Source: Roseibacterium elongatum DSM 19469 (GTDB lineage Bacteria > Pseudomonadota > Alphaproteobacteria > Rhodobacterales > Rhodobacteraceae). From it: DNA of 64,000 nucleotides. Position numbers and translations under genes: made by a program. This document shows positions 40,556 through 50,463 of this stretch, in pieces; position 1 is the stretch's first letter, and each line of letters starts with the position of its first letter. The stretch spans positions 1,655,001 to 1,719,000 of the forward strand of contig NZ_CP004372.1 of NCBI RefSeq assembly GCF_000590925.1, in the 5' to 3' direction. The notes under the pieces are model-generated. The model had not been told where the DNA came from. It saw nothing but the letters and a program-made list of their open reading frames with translations, and searched no databases.

Positions 40556-41612
40556 CGCCTCGGTGCCCTTTACCCTGACCGAGACGGGCGCGCTTGCGGG
40601 GGCGGGCTTCGACACGATCATCGATGTCCGCTCGCCCTCGGAATATGCCGAGGATCATCTGCCCGGCGCGATCTCGCTGCCCGTGCTGTCGGATGCCGAA
40701 CGCGCCGAGGTCGGCACGATCTATGTGCAGGACAGCCCGTTTCGCGCCCGCAAGATCGGCGCGGCCAAGGTGGCCCGCAACGCCGCCCGCCATATCGAGG
40801 ACAGCCTGATGGGCTTTGATGGCGGCTGGCGGCCGCTGGTCTATTGTTGGCGCGGCGGGCAACGGTCGGGCGCGTTCACCTCGATTCTGCAACAGATCGG
40901 CTGGCGGGCCGAGGTGTTGCAGGGCGGCTACCGCACGTGGCGGCGGCTGGTGGTGAAAACGCTCTATGAAGAGGCTCTGCCACTGCGTGTGCTGCGGCTG
41001 GATGGCTTCACCGGCACGGCCAAAACGGCGCTTCTGGCCGAAGTGGCGGCGCAGGGCGGTCAGGTGATCGACCTCGAGGGGTTGGCGAACCATCGCGGGT
41101 CGATCCTGGGGGATGTCGAGGGCGATCAGCCCGCTCAAAAAGGGTTCGAGTCCGCGCTGGTGGCGGCGCTGGACCGGCTGGACCCATCCCGCCCCGTGTT
41201 GGTCGAGGCCGAGTCCGCCCGCATCGGTCGCTTGCGCATCCCGCCGCAATTATGGGTCGCCATGCGCGACAGCGCCCGCATCGTGATCGAGGCACCCATT
41301 GCGGCCCGCGCGGAATTCCTCGCCGAGGCTTACGCCGACCTTGCCGCGGACACATCCGCCCTGACCGAGCGGCTGAACAAGCTGCGGACGCTCGCGGGGC
41401 ACGAAACCGTCGATGGATGGCTGACGCTGCTGGGGGAGGGGCGGTTGGTCGACCTGTCCGCCTCACTGGTCGAACGCCATTACGACCCGGCCTATGCCCG
41501 CCTGCGCAAGGGCGATGAAAGCCCGGTGTTGGCCCGGCTCCAGTCCGACAGGCTCGATCCCGCCGCGCTCAAATCGCTGGCCACCCGGATCTGCGACACG
41601 CTCGACGCTTGA
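40539..41612 (+). CDS. selU: tRNA 2-selenouridine synthase
   Basis: MnmH/SelU, 357 residues, exchanges sulfur of 2-thiouridine for selenium at the wobble base of certain tRNAs, using selenophosphate. An N-terminal rhodanese domain has the active Cys103 in VYCWRGGQRSGA. A C-terminal P-loop domain has GFTGTAKT (156-163), where alanine replaces the more usual glycine or serine before Lys-Thr. ATG 40539 overlaps the upstream gene; a GTG at 40563 (VPFTL) with GAAGAGG upstream is a realistic alternative start. The selenophosphate donor would come from the selD fusion at 60570. A palindrome pair follows the stop. Confidence 0.92.
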   Translation: MAKRSDASVPFTLTETGALAGAGFDTIIDVRSPSEYAEDHLPGAISLPVLSDAERAEVGTIYVQDSPFRARKIGAAKVARNAARHIEDSLMGFDGGWRPLVYCWRGGQRSGAFTSILQQIGWRAEVLQGGYRTWRRLVVKTLYEEALPLRVLRLDGFTGTAKTALLAEVAAQGGQVIDLEGLANHRGSILGDVEGDQPAQKGFESALVAALDRLDPSRPVLVEAESARIGRLRIPPQLWVAMRDSARIVIEAPIAARAEFLAEAYADLAADTSALTERLNKLRTLAGHETVDGWLTLLGEGRLVDLSASLVERHYDPAYARLRKGDESPVLARLQSDRLDPAALKSLATRICDTLDA

Positions 41613-41617
41613 GCGGG

Positions 41618-41660
41618 CGTTTTCCTCGAGGAAAACGGCCCGGAAAACGCGCGTTTTCCG
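41618..41660. repeat. Palindrome pair after selU
   Basis: Two perfect 20-bp palindromes: CGTTTTCCTCGAGGAAAACG (41618-41637) and CGGAAAACGCGCGTTTTCCG (41641-41660). They begin six bases after the selU stop. The first is identical to the one at 4451-4470. Confidence 0.8.
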
Positions 41661-41765
41661 CCCGCCCCGGCCCGGCCGTCGCGCTATGCCGCGCCGGTGC
41701 CCCCTTGGCCTTTCCGCCTGGCTTCGGTAGGGAACCCGCGACGCGAGGAAAGAGGCGTGGAACCC

Positions 41766-44700
41766 ATGGACAAGAGCTTCAACGCGGCCGAGGCCGAGGC
41801 CCGCATCATGCAGGAATGGCAGGCGAAGGACTGCTTCAAGGCCGGCGCCAACGCCAAACCCGGTGCCGATCCGTTCTGCATCATGATCCCGCCGCCGAAC
41901 GTGACAGGTGTTTTGCATGTGGGCCATGCCTTCAACAACACGCTTCAGGATGTGCTGGTGCGCTGGCACCGGATGCGCGGCTTCGACACGCTGTGGCAGC
42001 CGGGCACCGACCACGCGGGCATCGCCACGCAGATGGTTGTCGAGCGCGAATTGGCGAAAGAGGGCAAATCCCGCCGCGACATGAGCCGCGAGGATTTCCT
42101 GTCCCATGTCTGGGCGTGGAAGCAGAAATCCGGCAACACGATCCGCGAACAGCTCAAGCGCCTTGGTGCCTCCTGCGACTGGTCGCGCGAGGCCTTCACC
42201 ATGTCCGGTGCCCCTGGTGCACCGCAGGGCGAGGACGGTAATTTCCACGATGCCGTCATCAAGGTCTTCGTGGACATGTACAACAAGGGCTTCATCTACC
42301 GCGGCAAGCGGCTGGTGAACTGGGACCCACATTTCGAGACCGCCATATCCGATCTCGAGGTCGAGAATATCGACCAGCAGGGCCATATGTGGCACTTCAA
42401 ATACCCGCTCGCCGGTGGTGAAACCTACACCTATGTCGAGAAGGACGCGGAGGGGAACGTCACCCTCGAGGAAGAGCGCGACTATATCTCGATCGCCACG
42501 ACCCGGCCCGAGACGATGCTGGGCGATGGTGCCGTCGCGGTGCATCCCGATGACGCCCGTTATGCGCCGATCGTCGGCAAGCTCTGCGAGATCCCGGTCG
42601 GGCCCAAGGAACACCGCCGCCTGATCCCGATCATCACGGATGAATACCCCGACCCCGATTTCGGCTCGGGCGCGGTCAAGATCACCGGCGCGCATGATTT
42701 CAACGACTATGGCGTGGCCAAGCGCGGCGACATTCCGTGCTACCGTCTGATGGATGAAAAGGCCCATCTGCGCGAAGACGGGCTGCCCTATGCCGAGGCC
42801 GCCGCCATCGCGCAGGAGGTCGCCAACGGCACCCGCACCCTGTCCGAGACCGAGGCCGACGCGCTGAACCTCGTGCCCGATCACCTGCGCGGGTTGGAGC
42901 GGTTCGAGGCGCGCAAGCGTGTCGTGGCCGAGATCACCGAGGAAGGCCTCGCCGTGATGACCCGCGCCGACGATCCGCGGCTCGGCAAGGCCGCGGTCAA
43001 GGCAGATGACGAAGCCGCGTCGCACCCCGTTCCGCTGGTCGAGGAAAAGCTGATCACGCAGCCCTTTGGCGACCGCTCCAAGGTGGTGATCGAGCCGATG
43101 CTGACCGACCAGTGGTTCGTCGATACCGCCAAGATCGTCGGCCCCGCGCTGGATGCCGTGCGCGACGGGCGCACCACGATCATGCCGGAACAGCACCGCA
43201 AGGTGTATTTCCACTGGCTTGAGAATATCGAGCCCTGGACCATCTCGCGCCAGCTGTGGTGGGGCCACCAGATCCCCGTCTGGTACGGGTTCGACCTTGG
43301 CAGCCACGGCTTCACCGATGACGAGGGCGACGGGCAACTCGATATCGTCGAGATGCTGCGCCTTTTGTCAGCGCAGACCCTGCTGAAAGGGGACGAGCGC
43401 CACCACGCCGCCCATGATTTCGAGGCCGTCTCAAACCAGTTCGCCGATGTGCTGGCCAAACTGCCGGCGCCGCTGAACCATGCGCAGGTGATCGAGGTCG
43501 AGGATCGCCACGCCGCCGCCCACGCGCTGGCCGAAAGCCTTGCGCAATACAACCTCAGCGAGGATCCCACGCATCTGGTCTATCCTGTCTGGCGCGACGC
43601 TGACGTGCTGGACACATGGTTTTCCTCGGGTCTTTGGCCCATCGGGACGCTCGGCTGGCCCGAGCAGACGCCCGAATTGCAGCGCTACTTCCCGACCTCG
43701 GTCCTTGTCTCGGGCTTCGACATCATCTTTTTCTGGGTCGCCCGGATGATGATGATGCAACTGGCCGTGGTGGACGAGATCCCGTTCAAGCAGGTCTATG
43801 TCCATGCCCTCGTCCGCGACGAAAAGGGCCGCAAGATGTCGAAATCCATCGGCAACGTGTTGGACCCGCTCGAATTGGTGGACGAGTTCGGCGCGGACGC
43901 GGTGCGCTTTACCCTGACCGCGATGGCCGCCATGGGGCGCGACCTGAAACTGTCCAAGGACCGCGTCGCGGGCTATCGAAATTTCGGCACCAAGCTGTGG
44001 AACGCCGCGCGCTTTGCCGAGATGAACGACTGCAAGCCGGTGCCGGGGTTCGACCCGGCCGGCGTAACCCAGACGGTGAACAAGTGGATCATCGGCGAGA
44101 CAGCCCGCGCGCGTCTGGCCCATGACGAGGCGCTGTCGGGTTTCCGCTTCAACGATGCGGCCAACGGGCTTTATGCCTTCGTCTGGGGGCGCGTCTGCGA
44201 CTGGTATCTGGAATTCGCCAAGCCGCTTTTCGACAGTGGCGATGCCGCCATCATCGCGGAAACCCGCGCCACGATGGCGTGGGTGATCGACCAGTGCCTG
44301 ATCCTGATGCACCCCACCATGCCTTTCGTCACCGAAGAGCTGTGGGGCGAGATCGCCGCGCGCGACACCATGCTGATCCATGCCGATTGGCCGAGCTATG
44401 GCGACGAATTGATCGACCCGGCCGCCGATGCGGAGATGACCTGGGTTCTCAGCCTCATCGAAGAGGTCCGCTCGGTCCGGCAGCAGATGCATGTGCCCGC
44501 TGGTCTCAAGGTGCCGCTGTTGCAGTTGCAACTCGATGCGGACAAGCAGGCCGCCTATGACGCCAACGCGATGATGATCGAACGGCTTGGCCGGATCGAG
44601 GAGTTGCGCGTGATCAGCGACATGCCCAAAGGCGCGGTCACCGTCGCGGTCGAAGGGGGCACATTCGGCCTGCCGATTGCCGATTATATCGATGTCGAGC

Positions 44701-44900
44701 AGGAGAAGGAGCGCCTTGAAAAGGTGCTTGGCAAACTGGCCAAGGAAATCGGCGGCCTCAAGGGGCGGCTCTCGAACCCGAAATTCGCCGAAAGCGCGCC
44801 GGAAGAGGTGGTGCAGGACACCCGCGACAACCTTGCCGCGCGCGAGGAGGAAGAGGGCAAGATCCGAGCCGCGTTGGAGCGTCTGAGCGCCCTTGGGTGA
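41766..44900 (+). CDS. valS: Valyl-tRNA synthetase
   Basis: Class I aminoacyl-tRNA synthetase of 1044 residues charging tRNA-Val. HIGH-type motif in [15 protein letters not shown], the editing (CP1) domain ([12 protein letters not shown]), and KMSKS in [11 protein letters not shown]. The C-terminal coiled coil ([20 protein letters not shown]) is intact, as expected for bacterial ValRS. An internal segment (about 553-605) reads as extra helical sequence relative to compact forms, which is seen in alphaproteobacteria. The start at ATG 41766 gives [18 protein letters not shown]. Confidence 0.97.
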   Translation: MDKSFNAAEAEARIMQEWQAKDCFKAGANAKPGADPFCIMIPPPNVTGVLHVGHAFNNTLQDVLVRWHRMRGFDTLWQPGTDHAGIATQMVVERELAKEGKSRRDMSREDFLSHVWAWKQKSGNTIREQLKRLGASCDWSREAFTMSGAPGAPQGEDGNFHDAVIKVFVDMYNKGFIYRGKRLVNWDPHFETAISDLEVENIDQQGHMWHFKYPLAGGETYTYVEKDAEGNVTLEEERDYISIATTRPETMLGDGAVAVHPDDARYAPIVGKLCEIPVGPKEHRRLIPIITDEYPDPDFGSGAVKITGAHDFNDYGVAKRGDIPCYRLMDEKAHLREDGLPYAEAAAIAQEVANGTRTLSETEADALNLVPDHLRGLERFEARKRVVAEITEEGLAVMTRADDPRLGKAAVKADDEAASHPVPLVEEKLITQPFGDRSKVVIEPMLTDQWFVDTAKIVGPALDAVRDGRTTIMPEQHRKVYFHWLENIEPWTISRQLWWGHQIPVWYGFDLGSHGFTDDEGDGQLDIVEMLRLLSAQTLLKGDERHHAAHDFEAVSNQFADVLAKLPAPLNHAQVIEVEDRHAAAHALAESLAQYNLSEDPTHLVYPVWRDADVLDTWFSSGLWPIGTLGWPEQTPELQRYFPTSVLVSGFDIIFFWVARMMMMQLAVVDEIPFKQVYVHALVRDEKGRKMSKSIGNVLDPLELVDEFGADAVRFTLTAMAAMGRDLKLSKDRVAGYRNFGTKLWNAARFAEMNDCKPVPGFDPAGVTQTVNKWIIGETARARLAHDEALSGFRFNDAANGLYAFVWGRVCDWYLEFAKPLFDSGDAAIIAETRATMAWVIDQCLILMHPTMPFVTEELWGEIAARDTMLIHADWPSYGDELIDPAADAEMTWVLSLIEEVRSVRQQMHVPAGLKVPLLQLQLDADKQAAYDANAMMIERLGRIEELRVISDMPKGAVTVAVEGGTFGLPIADYIDVEQEKERLEKVLGKLAKEIGGLKGRLSNPKFAESAPEEVVQDTRDNLAAREEEEGKIRAALERLSALG

Positions 44901-44961
44901 TGGACCGGCCGGCATCGGGTTGCCCGTCGCCCCGGGCCGCCGGATGCGGTAACCTGCGCGC

Positions 44962-45294
44962 ATGTCCGCGTTCTTCGACAAGCTTGCTGAACGCCAGATG
45001 CAGAAAGCCCTGGCCGAGGGGAAGCTCTCGTGCCTTGAGGGCGAGGGCAAACCCCTGCCCGATCGCCCCGAAGGGGCCTTTGTCAGCGCGGGCGAGGCCG
45101 TGGGCTATCGCATGATGGCGGAACATGGTGCGCTGCCCGAGGAAATCGAGTTGCGCCGTGCGGTCGAGGCCGCCAAGGCCGCTTATGCCGAGGCGAAGAC
45201 CGACCATGAAAAACGCCGCGCCATGGCCCGGATCGCCGAATTGCAGTTGAAATGCGCGATCGCGACCGAGGCGCGCAAGGCCTTCATGCGGTAA
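44962..45294 (+). CDS. DUF1992 (DnaJ-like family) protein
   Basis: A 110-residue soluble helical protein with the DUF1992 start: FFDKLAERQMQKALAEGK, then LEGEGKPLPDRP. Members are annotated as DnaJ-related (DNAJC28-type) domain proteins of unknown role. No J-domain HPD is present. Probably transcribed after valS (about 60 bases apart). Confidence 0.85.
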   Translation: MSAFFDKLAERQMQKALAEGKLSCLEGEGKPLPDRPEGAFVSAGEAVGYRMMAEHGALPEEIELRRAVEAAKAAYAEAKTDHEKRRAMARIAELQLKCAIATEARKAFMR

Positions 45295-45359
45295 AACCTC
45301 CATTGCCCGGGCGTCGGTGGAGCGGTCACTCTGGATAAGCCCAAAGAAAGGACCGTGCC

Positions 45360-45713
45360 ATGCGCCGCCTGTTCGCCACCCTGCTTGCTGTCATCACCCT
45401 CGCGCCCCAGACCGGCCATGCCACTGCCGATGGTCCGGATGCGTGGCGCGTGACCGGGGTGGCGTCCGATGACGTTCTGAATGTCCGGGTCGGCCCCGGC
45501 ACCGCCTATTTCGTGATCGATGCGTTGCCCCATGATGCGCGGGGCGTTCAGATGGATATCTGCGTGCCCACCGTCACCCGCGACCAGTATTTCGCCCTCG
45601 GCCCTGCGGATCAGGCGGCGCTGAACGCCTATACGCCGTGGTGCCTTGTCGAATGGCAGGGGGTGCAACGGGGCTGGGTCAATCGCCGTTTCCTGACCGA
45701 GGATATGGACTAG
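45360..45713 (+). CDS. Secreted SH3b-domain protein
   Basis: A 117-residue protein with a signal peptide (MRRLFATLLAVITLAPQTGHA, cleavage near TADG). The mature part is a bacterial SH3 domain: VLNVRVGPGTAYFVIDAL ... GVQRGWVNRRFL, with two cysteines (DICVP, WCLVEW) likely disulfide-bonded in the periplasm. AAAGGA precedes the ATG. The next gene begins four bases after the stop, so the two are coupled. Confidence 0.82.
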   Translation: MRRLFATLLAVITLAPQTGHATADGPDAWRVTGVASDDVLNVRVGPGTAYFVIDALPHDARGVQMDICVPTVTRDQYFALGPADQAALNAYTPWCLVEWQGVQRGWVNRRFLTEDMD

Positions 45714-45717
45714 GCCC

Positions 45718-45975
45718 ATGACGGTTCCACCTCACATCGTGACATATGGTCTGGGCGTCGTCACGGGCACCGGCCTGTGGGTGCTGGCCTGGCGTGTCTG
45801 GACGCTCGGGCCCGCGGATGCGGGGATCGCCGGGCGGCGCTCAGGCCTGGTCGGCGGCGTCGTCGACGGGATGACCGCCACGATCGGGGCCGCCGCAACG
45901 GCCGGGATCATCGCGGCGCTTGGTTTGGCGGCGCTGATCTACGCCATCCGCCTTGGGCGCAAGCAGGCCCCGTAG
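45718..45975 (+). CDS. Small membrane protein of 85 residues
   Basis: Two hydrophobic helices (about 7-27 and 47-77) joined by a basic loop (GIAGRRSG), ending in RLGRKQAP. No family recognised. It starts four bases after the SH3b gene stop and is probably an inner-membrane partner or simply co-expressed with it. Confidence 0.6.
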   Translation: MTVPPHIVTYGLGVVTGTGLWVLAWRVWTLGPADAGIAGRRSGLVGGVVDGMTATIGAAATAGIIAALGLAALIYAIRLGRKQAP

Positions 45976-45983
45976 CCCGCGCG

Positions 45984-46148
45984 TCAGCGCACCACCCGGT
46001 CAACGGCCCGCATCGCGCCAAGAGCACGGTCATGGACCAGTGTCAGCACGCGCCGCGACCTGACCCTTGTCGCGATCGGGGGCAGACCCCGCGCCACGCT
46101 GGCTGCGGAACTGAGGGCAAGGAACCCGCGTCGTGTCAGCTTTGGCAT
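45984..46148 (-). CDS. Small Tat-signal-like protein of 54 residues
   Basis: Short minus-strand frame starting MPKLTRRGFLALSSAASVAR, a twin-arginine-type signal (TRRGFLAL), followed by VLTLVHDRALGAMRAVDRVV. The mature part would be only about 30 residues. The ribosome site is weak. Similar short Tat-like proteins beside aminotransferase genes are, from memory, found in relatives. Divergent from the aminotransferase gene. Confidence 0.5.
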   Translation of the reverse strand: MPKLTRRGFLALSSAASVARGLPPIATRVRSRRVLTLVHDRALGAMRAVDRVVR

Positions 46149-46239
46149 GATCGGATGTCCCGATTTTGGAGAACCCCCCGTATCCTAAAGCCACAAGACA
46201 TCTTGCGCGGGGGGAGTTTTTCGGATTTTTCTCCGCGCC

Positions 46240-47346
46240 ATGTCGACCGCATCCGCCCCCCCGCGCTACACCGATCTGCTGACCCGCCTGCCGGCCACGG
46301 TGCCCTTTGTCGGCCCCGAGACGCAGGAACGCGCGCGCGGGGCGGGGTTTGACGCGCGTCTTGGCGCGAATGAAAGCGTGTTCGGCCCCAGCCCCCGCGC
46401 CATCGCCGAAGCGGCCAAGGACGCCTGGATGTACGGCGACCCCGAGGGGTTCGCGTTGCGCAGTGCCTTGGCCAGCCATCATGACGTGCCCATCGAGGCC
46501 ATCGTTCTGGGCGAGGGGATCGACGGGTTGCTGGGCTATCTCGTGCGCATGCTGGTCGCCCAAGGCGATGCCGTCGTTACCTCGGACGGGGCCTATCCGA
46601 CCTTCAACTATCACGTGGCCGGGTTCGGCGGCACGCTGCACAAGGTGCCCTACAAAGGCGATGCCGAGGACCCCGAGGCCCTGATCGCAAAGGCGGCCGA
46701 GGTCGACGCCAAGATGATTTACATCGCCAATCCCGATAACCCGATGGGCAGTTGGCACGACGCCGCCCGCATGGCCGACATGATCGACGCCTTGCCCGAG
46801 GGCACGGTGCTGGCGCTGGACGAGGCCTATGTCGATACCGCCCCGCCCGAGGCGGTGTTGCCGCTGGATCTGGGCCACCCCCGCGTGATCCGGTTCCGCA
46901 CGTTTTCCAAGGCGTACGGCCTGGCGGGCCTGCGCGTGGGCTATGCGCTTGCGCATCCCGATTTCATCGCGGCCTTCAACCGCATCCGCAACCATTTCGG
47001 TATGGGCCGGCTGGCGCAGGCGGGCGCGCTGGCGGCGCTGCAGGATCAGGATTACCTGCACGCCACCGTCGCGCGCATTGCCAAGGCTCGGGATCGCATC
47101 GCGCAGATCGCGCGCGACAATGGCCTGACGCCTCTGCCCTCGGCGACGAATTTCGTCACCGTCGATTGCGGCGCGGATGGCGATTTCGCGCGCGCGGTTC
47201 TGGCTCGCCTTGTCGCGCGCGGCATCTTCGTGCGCATGCCCTTCGTCGCCCCGCAGGATCGCTGCATCCGCATTTCCTGCGGCACGGACGCCGATCTCGA
47301 CCGCTTGGCTGATGCACTTCCGCTGGCCCTGGCCGAGGCCCGCTGA
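46240..47346 (+). CDS. PLP-dependent aminotransferase (HisC-like)
   Basis: Fold-type I aminotransferase of 368 residues, closest in layout to histidinol-phosphate aminotransferases. LGANESVFGPSP (41-52), NPDNPMGS (164-171), Asp194 (LDEAYVD), the PLP lysine Lys224 in TFSKAYGLAGLRVGY and Arg232 are visible. No his genes are nearby, so amino-acid or imidazole-acetol specificity is open. No good ribosome site lies right before the ATG: the purine-rich GGGGGGAG is 24 bases upstream, inside a bulged hairpin whose 3' arm ends at the start codon. Confidence 0.9.
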   Translation: MSTASAPPRYTDLLTRLPATVPFVGPETQERARGAGFDARLGANESVFGPSPRAIAEAAKDAWMYGDPEGFALRSALASHHDVPIEAIVLGEGIDGLLGYLVRMLVAQGDAVVTSDGAYPTFNYHVAGFGGTLHKVPYKGDAEDPEALIAKAAEVDAKMIYIANPDNPMGSWHDAARMADMIDALPEGTVLALDEAYVDTAPPEAVLPLDLGHPRVIRFRTFSKAYGLAGLRVGYALAHPDFIAAFNRIRNHFGMGRLAQAGALAALQDQDYLHATVARIAKARDRIAQIARDNGLTPLPSATNFVTVDCGADGDFARAVLARLVARGIFVRMPFVAPQDRCIRISCGTDADLDRLADALPLALAEAR

Positions 47347-47421
47347 GGCACGGCGCCTTTCCCTGCGACAATCTGGCGCTAGGTCTTTCGCCAGATGCAC
47401 CCCAGCCCAAGGACCCCAGCC

Positions 47422-47640
47422 ATGACGCTCTCTCGCCTCTTTTCCGGGGTGCTTGTCGCCTTCGGCCTCTTTGCCCTGTTCGTGATCTGGGCCTTGACGG
47501 GCCCTGTCGGGGCCGTGGTCGCGGCGACCCTGACGTACCTGCTGTTGCGCACCTGCGAGCGCCAGCAGGACGCGCAGATGGCACTGGCGCGCAAGACCCG
47601 CGCCGAGGACCTGCACCGCGCGTTTCGCGGGGACCGGTAG
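47422..47640 (+). CDS. Small membrane protein of 72 residues
   Basis: Two hydrophobic helices (about 5-24 and 27-43), then a charged cytoplasmic tail (CERQQDAQMALARKTRAEDL). AAGGA site before the ATG. No family recognised. Convergent with the downstream aminotransferase with only three bases between the stops. Confidence 0.55.
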   Translation: MTLSRLFSGVLVAFGLFALFVIWALTGPVGAVVAATLTYLLLRTCERQQDAQMALARKTRAEDLHRAFRGDR

Positions 47641-47643
47641 GGG

Positions 47644-48840
47644 TTACGCCTCGGCGATCACCTTCATCGCCGCTTCCAGGCCGGTCGGCCCGTGCGGGAT
47701 CTGCAAGGCGGCCATCCCGGCCTGAAGGCTGCCCAGAACCCCCAGCACCATATGCGTGTTCACGTGGCCCATATGCCCGATGCGCAGGAAATCTGCGGGG
47801 TCGCCCCCCGGCCCCTCGACCCCGCCAAGGGGGATCCCCAGCGTGACGCCGGCCTCGGCCGTCATCCAGTCGCGCAGGCGCTGACCGTTGCCGGGGCCGA
47901 AATTGACCGTCGTCACCGCGCAGGAGCGTTTGTCCTCCTCGACGATATTGGCGCGGACCGGCCCGGCCTGTCCCCAGACGTCGATAGCGGCCCAGACGGC
48001 CTTGGCCAGCGTCCGGTGACGCGCCCAGACGTTTTCCAGCCCTTCTTCCGCGATCATGTCCAGCGCGGTGCGCAGACCATAGAGGTGATGCGTGGGCGCC
48101 GTGCCGTTGAAATAGCGATAGAACTCGGTCACCTCGACACGCGGGCGCCAATCCCAATAGGGGGTGACCAGGTTCGCCTCGGCGCGCGCGCGGTCGGCCT
48201 TGTCGTTGAAAAAGACGAACCCCATGCCCGGTGGCGTCATCAGGCCCTTCTGGCTGCCTGTAACCATCAGGTCGACGCCCCAGTCGTCCATGTGAAACTC
48301 GTCACAGGCAAGACAGGCGATGTTGTCGGAAAACAGCAGCGCCGGGTGCCCCACCGTATCCAGCACGTCACGCAGGCCCCGAATGTCGTTCTTGACGCTG
48401 GTCGAGGTATCGACCTGCACCGCCATGACGGCCTTGATGTCGTGATCGGCGTCGGCCTTCAGCACCTCGGCCACGCGGGCCAGATCCACGTCGGATTGCT
48501 GACCGAAATCGATCACCTGGCAATCAACGCCCATGGCCGCCGCGAACTCGCCCCACCCGAGGCAGAAACGCCCGGTGCCCAGAACCAGGATCTTGTCCCC
48601 GCGCGACAGGGTATTGGTCAGGGCCGCTTCCCATGCGCCGTGGCCATTGGCGATATACATCGCTACATGATGCCCGGTCCGTGCCACGGCCTTCAGGTCT
48701 GGCACCAGACCATGCACCATGTCGACCAGTTCGCCGGTATAGATGTTCGGCGCCGGACGGTGCATCGCCTGCAGCACGCGGTCGGGCATGACGGACGGGC
48801 CGGGAATGGCAAGGTAATGGCGACCGTTGGCAAGGCTCAT
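47644..48840 (-). CDS. Serine-glyoxylate / alanine-glyoxylate aminotransferase family
   Basis: Class V PLP aminotransferase of 398 residues. Signatures: HYLAIPGPSVMPDRVLQAM, ANGHGAWEAALTN, and the PLP lysine Lys198 in TGSQKGLMTPPGMGF. The family converts serine plus glyoxylate (or alanine plus glyoxylate) to hydroxypyruvate or pyruvate plus glycine. In this organism it would link glyoxylate from the ethylmalonyl-CoA pathway to amino acids, though that is inference. Monocistronic on the minus strand. Confidence 0.88.
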   Translation of the reverse strand: MSLANGRHYLAIPGPSVMPDRVLQAMHRPAPNIYTGELVDMVHGLVPDLKAVARTGHHVAMYIANGHGAWEAALTNTLSRGDKILVLGTGRFCLGWGEFAAAMGVDCQVIDFGQQSDVDLARVAEVLKADADHDIKAVMAVQVDTSTSVKNDIRGLRDVLDTVGHPALLFSDNIACLACDEFHMDDWGVDLMVTGSQKGLMTPPGMGFVFFNDKADRARAEANLVTPYWDWRPRVEVTEFYRYFNGTAPTHHLYGLRTALDMIAEEGLENVWARHRTLAKAVWAAIDVWGQAGPVRANIVEEDKRSCAVTTVNFGPGNGQRLRDWMTAEAGVTLGIPLGGVEGPGGDPADFLRIGHMGHVNTHMVLGVLGSLQAGMAALQIPHGPTGLEAAMKVIAEA

Positions 48841-48969
48841 GTCGGGGGGCTCCTTCTCTCGGACGGGTGAGGGTTACGCCTGCGCAGGGTCGGGGTCAAT
48901 CTCACGTCACGGCTTGCGCCGGGCGTCCACATGATTAGCTGTGAGACAGAAAATCAGCGGAGGTGATGC

Positions 48970-49737
48970 ATGATGGGTGAGCGGGCGGAGAACCGGGTGG
49001 TGCTGCGGATCGCGGGTAGCGAGCGCGAGCACTTCCTGCACGGCCTTGTCACGAACGATCTGGGCAGCCCCGACGACGGCCTGACCTATGCCGCCTTGCT
49101 GACGCCGCAGGGAAAATACCTTGCCGATTTCTTTTTGTTGAACCGGGGCGATGACATCTTGCTGGACGTGCATGCCGACATCGCGCAGGCGCTGGCGCAG
49201 CGGCTGATGATGTACAAGCTGCGGGCGGATGTGGTGATCGAAGACAGCGGTCTGCCCGTCGCGCGCGGCCTCGGCGCCCCGCCGCAAGGGGCGTGGCCCG
49301 ATCCGCGGCACCCGTCATTGGGATGGCGCGCCTATGGGGTCGAGGGGGACGCGCCCCGGATCGACTGGGACGCCATCCGCGTCGCGGCTTGCATCCCCGA
49401 GACGGGCATCGAGTTGATCCCCGATGACACCTACATTCTCGAAGCCGGGTTCGATCGGCTGGCCGGCGTGGACCACCGCAAGGGCTGCTATGTCGGCCAG
49501 GAGGTGACCGCCCGGATGAAGCACAAGACCGAGTTGCGCAAAGGCCTGGTGACCGTGACAGTGGCCGGGTCGGCCCCCGCAGGCACGGCCATTGTCGATG
49601 CCGACGGCCGGGCGGTTGGCACGCTTTATACACAGGCAAACGGTCGGGGCATCGCCCATCTGCGCTATGATCGCGCCAAAGACGGGATGGTAGCAGATAC
49701 CGCAAAGCTGTCGTGGAATGGGGAGAAGCCTGTGTAA
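48970..49737 (+). CDS. ygfZ: YgfZ/GcvT-like folate-binding protein
   Basis: A 255-residue GcvT-fold protein that helps assemble or repair iron-sulfur clusters in a folate-dependent way. The defining motif KGCYVGQEVTARMKHKTE is present, including the conserved cysteine. The N-terminal LRIAGSEREHFLHGLVTND binds tetrahydrofolate. GGAGG lies six bases before ATG 48970; the next codon is also ATG. Confidence 0.92.
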   Translation: MMGERAENRVVLRIAGSEREHFLHGLVTNDLGSPDDGLTYAALLTPQGKYLADFFLLNRGDDILLDVHADIAQALAQRLMMYKLRADVVIEDSGLPVARGLGAPPQGAWPDPRHPSLGWRAYGVEGDAPRIDWDAIRVAACIPETGIELIPDDTYILEAGFDRLAGVDHRKGCYVGQEVTARMKHKTELRKGLVTVTVAGSAPAGTAIVDADGRAVGTLYTQANGRGIAHLRYDRAKDGMVADTAKLSWNGEKPV

Positions 49738-49768
49738 AAACCTGTGAGTTTGCTTGGAATACGCAAGC

Positions 49769-50218
49769 TCAGATCAACAGCCCCGCCGCCCCTTCGTGCC
49801 CCAAAAGCCAGACCTTGGCCTCGATGCCGCCCGGTGCGCTGAACCCGCCGAGCGAGGTGGCACCTAGAACCCGGTGGCACGGGATGAGGATCGGCACGGG
49901 GTTGGACCCACAGGCTCGACCGATGGCTTGGGCTGGCGCGCCCAGGTCTTTCGACAGGTCGCCATAGGTCCGCGTTTCACCAAAGGGGATGGCCGACAGC
50001 GCGTCCAGAACGCGCCCGCTCAGGCCGCTCGCCTGCGGCCGTATCGGTACGGTGAACCGATCCAGCCTTCGGTCGAAATAGGCCACCACCTCGTCCAGCG
50101 CCGTGCGCAAAACCGGATCGTCGCCGCCCTGGGCCGCGCCCCAGCCGCTTGCCACGACCGCCCGGTCCGCGACCTCGACCCAAACCGAGCCGAGGGGGGT
50201 GTCCACCGATCCTCTCAC
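49769..50218 (-). CDS. ogt: Methylated-DNA-protein cysteine methyltransferase
   Basis: Repairs O6-alkylguanine by moving the alkyl group to its own cysteine; 149 residues. The acceptor is Cys114 in PCHRVLG. The DNA-recognition helix contains the arginine finger in FGETRTYGDLSKDLGAPAQ, and GRACGSNPVPILIPCHRV is intact. The start is GTG at 50218, overlapping the DUF3253 stop (GTGA). A second GTG (VDTPLGS) five codons later is possible. Confidence 0.93.
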   Translation of the reverse strand: MRGSVDTPLGSVWVEVADRAVVASGWGAAQGGDDPVLRTALDEVVAYFDRRLDRFTVPIRPQASGLSGRVLDALSAIPFGETRTYGDLSKDLGAPAQAIGRACGSNPVPILIPCHRVLGATSLGGFSAPGGIEAKVWLLGHEGAAGLLI

Positions 50219-50463
50219 GAAAACCCGCCCACCAGCCGCAACCGGATCGGACCGCGTGCCGTGACCGGATCGACCGCTGCGCCCCGCTGGGTGGCGATCA
50301 GCGGCAGACCAGCCGCCACACGGCGTACCTTGGGCATGAGCGGACGCCAATCTGCGGACAGCTCCCGCGCGACCTCCGATGGGCAAAAGGTTTTGTCGGC
50401 CCCGCGCAAACGCGCGAGGCGCATCAATTCGACAGCGATGACATCATCGCTTGCCTCGGTCAC
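50215..50463 (-). CDS. DUF3253 protein
   Basis: An 82-residue winged-helix-like protein: VIAVELMRLARLRGADKTFC, PSEVARELSADWRPLMPKVR, VTARGPIRLRL. The family has no assigned function. The GTG start overlaps the YghU stop (GTGA), and its own stop overlaps the ogt start the same way, so three genes are chained by two identical overlaps. Confidence 0.82.
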   Translation of the reverse strand: MTEASDDVIAVELMRLARLRGADKTFCPSEVARELSADWRPLMPKVRRVAAGLPLIATQRGAAVDPVTARGPIRLRLVGGFS

